Assembly (NCBI GenBank): GCA_973895155.1
Contig: OZ316895.1
Coordinates: forward strand, 1,860,001-1,924,000
Direction of reading: 5' to 3'
DNA from: Marsupella aquatica
Lineage: Eukaryota > Marchantiophyta
DNA length: 64,000 nt
Shown here: piece after piece, positions 62,003 through 64,000 of the stretch
Layout: every line of letters begins with the position of its first letter
Numbering within the stretch: position 1 is the stretch's first letter
Notes under the pieces: model-generated
The model's input: the letters and a program-made list of their open reading frames with translations, nothing else
Database searches by the model: none
Told to the model about the DNA's origin: nothing
Made by a program: the position numbers and the translations under genes

Positions 62003-64000
62003 TCCAAGTCAATGTTAACTACCTGCTTTCGTGTACTTAACCTTGCTGCTGTGCATGGAAGTACTGAAGTGCCTAGTAGGCTTTCTGGTTGGATGTTGTC
62101 ACCATCAATTTTGAAGCATTCCATGGATCAGGCTTATAAAAGTTGTAGCTCAACAACGGAAAGTCATAAGATTTTCCCGACTGTCGATTGATTTGACCAA
62201 CGAGTTGGAGTTATTCTGCTGGTGGTACACACGATCGCTGTGCCCATGACCTGCTGCCTGGATGGGTCTTTGAATTTGGATGAATTTTTTGACAGACATT
62301 GAGGAGAGTTGATCACTGGGGTATAGGCAACCTTGCAAGCAATATGTGCGATAGTGGTTTTCAAAACGGCCATAATTCGAAAAATGGAGACGAGATGGAG
62401 AAAGGGACCTGCCATCTTTAAGGCGATCCACTGTCCCCGCTGTGCAAGTCAAAAGCGCATCAAATTGAATCATAATATCTGGCTATCTGGCGATGTTGCC
62501 TTTAACAGTAAATTCCCCATGACATGTATAGACACGAGGAGTTTGGTTGGAAATGTATCTCCCCATGACTTGTAAAAATCAGAAGCATAGGTTTGCAATT
62601 GTTTTGTACTTAATTACAGTATCCTGTAAAGTGAGAAGGTTGTAGGCTGTAGTCTTGAGCATAGATACACAGTACGGGGATATGGATCAGAGTGAGGTGT
62701 AGCATGGCAAGCTGATAACATGGCTGGTGTAGAGATGCAAGCAGCTTCCGCTGGCCATGTCCAAAGAGAACTGATTCCTCATTGCACAAAGGTTCCGTTG
62801 TCTTCTTGGGCCATGTAGTTAAAATGGAAGCCATCTAAAGCACGACGTATATACGGCATGGCTGGGTGGGGTTGAGATATGCCCCATTCAACAGCTCCAT
62901 GAAGTCCTGGAAGACCATGAATAAATCCTTTTTGGCCGTCCATGTAGTTTGTAGAGAAGGCTGCACCTTCTCAACATCGTTAGTGAAATGAACAGTGGAT
63001 TGTTCTGTTCTCAATTGTAGGATCAAACACAGGCAAGAGCTCGATTTTGACGAGATATTTCCAGCATGGATTAAGAAAGGAAAAGAAGTCATTCTTGTAG
63101 ATAAATAACAGCAATAACTTTTTTAATGCAAGGGGGAACTTCGGTGAAATTAGACAAGTATCTCATAGTTTCAATGTCATCCGTCAAGCCATATTTCAAG
63201 ATAGAAAGTATCTTGAAAATGTGCCCTTGTAGGAGACCCACCCGTCCTGCTTCTGAAACTTGAGAAAGTGACGAGCAAATCGTATTGTACATTGACCTGC
63301 TGCACTCCACAGTGACTGCTGCTATTTTGAGATGCAAGGCTGTCAACAAGGATCAGCATGCGGGCATTGGCACGGTCAGCCAAACACACACATGTTCGAA
63401 CTCCCCACTTCTGGCTGGCCGGAAGGCTGATTTTAAGTACAATGCTGTAAGGGACTTCTGTGGAGCACTCTTATCCCAAGATTGTCCCCATACAACTGAG
63501 CAGGAACATTCCCTGCCCGGGTACAAGTTATCATGCGAGCTGCAACATCCTCTGGTCTGAAACCATGTGACAATCTTACTAGTAAATAGCGATAGAAACC
63601 TACTTTAGTTAGGTCTAGAGTGAAAACTCTCGCACCTCTGCCTGCCTCACTTATCTATGGGGGTGCAGGGAATGGGGACAAAACAAAACTGGGAGTATCA
63701 GCAAAATCTATTTCTTGCAAGATTTTTCCTTTTGTACCAGAAGAGAAGCTAGAATGAGGCCAATGGGTTAGAGTGAAACCTCTGGTAGGGGCAGATGGGT
63801 AGCATTGACTGGGTGGGAAATGAAAAAAAAGGCTCTTTTGTTTTGACCAATTATTGACGTCCAAAGGACTACACATTATGACATTCTTAACTAGTCTGCC
63901 CATGCTAAAGAACCAGGTGTATATGGTATACACATGTTTCCGAGGCTGCTATATGGGGGGGACACTCTTTGGCTATCTTGTCTCATTGAATTTGATTGAA
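62003..64000. other. 3' UTR of the WD40 gene and downstream sequence
   Basis: The first several hundred bases are presumably 3' UTR. Further on I see only short frames without domains. A coding-like plus-strand tail (RIKHRQELDFDEIF ... KEVILVDK, ending in TAA near 63108) follows a possible acceptor near 63020 and could be a terminal exon of an unidentified gene, but nothing upstream supports it. Confidence 0.35.

Noticed and set aside
1-64000. CRISPR arrays, operons, rRNA genes and complete tRNA genes
   Set aside because: None seen. Tandem repeats here lack the repeat-spacer pattern, and gene structure is eukaryotic except in the short bacterial-type segment.

Overview
This window looks like nuclear DNA of a land plant. 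It holds five well-supported protein genes with GT/AG introns of roughly 100-600 bp, separated by long repeat-rich spacers. One complete Ty1/copia retrotransposon uses a plant-type initiator-Met tRNA primer site. The low gene density, the intron sizes and the plant-specific families fit a non-seed plant such as a bryophyte, but that placement is a guess: nothing here fixes the species. A 100-N scaffold gap marks it as a draft assembly.

Layout. 52-3913 (+): 3' part of a ZIFL-type major facilitator transporter, 13 visible exons. 7284-13982: a 6.7 kb Copia element on the minus strand with two 345-bp LTRs, a 5-bp target duplication, PBS and PPT. Its gag and pol are broken. 16812-20301 (+): a four-exon ABCG half-transporter of the ABCG1/2/6/16/20 type, 800 aa. 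20302-29487: spacer with several tandem repeats. 29488-31370 (-): a two-exon, 508-aa glycerol-3-phosphate acyltransferase of the cutin type, with an upstream GA/TC-rich and then GC-rich region. 33.1-43.7 kb: AT-rich spacer with one intact orphan ORF (36906-37757), a 177-bp tandem duplication and a perfect 18-bp hairpin. 43711-46781 (-): an 11-exon NDUFAF5-like complex I assembly methyltransferase/hydroxylase, 369 aa. 46.8-49.5 kb: spacer with a foldback element and minisatellites.

49559-49658 is the gap. It is followed directly by about 1.2 kb of GC-rich bacterial-type DNA: a secreted pectate-lyase-like gene cut by the gap, and the C-terminal part of an IS4-superfamily transposase. From about 50865 the sequence returns, with no gap, to AT-rich plant-like repeats. 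Contamination or a chimeric join is the simplest reading. 56286-62002 (+): a 14-exon, 878-aa WD40 protein of the AMBRA1-like type, with WD blocks at both ends of a long disordered middle.

The genes are independent eukaryotic units, not an operon. The one possible functional link is the cutin-type GPAT lying about 9 kb from the ABCG lipid-type exporter; both families act in extracellular lipid barrier formation. That link is inference from family knowledge. I found no convincing new biological system. The best leads are the bacterial insert and its junction, the amber-stop decay pattern and GC-rich leader module of the Copia element, and the orphan ORF.
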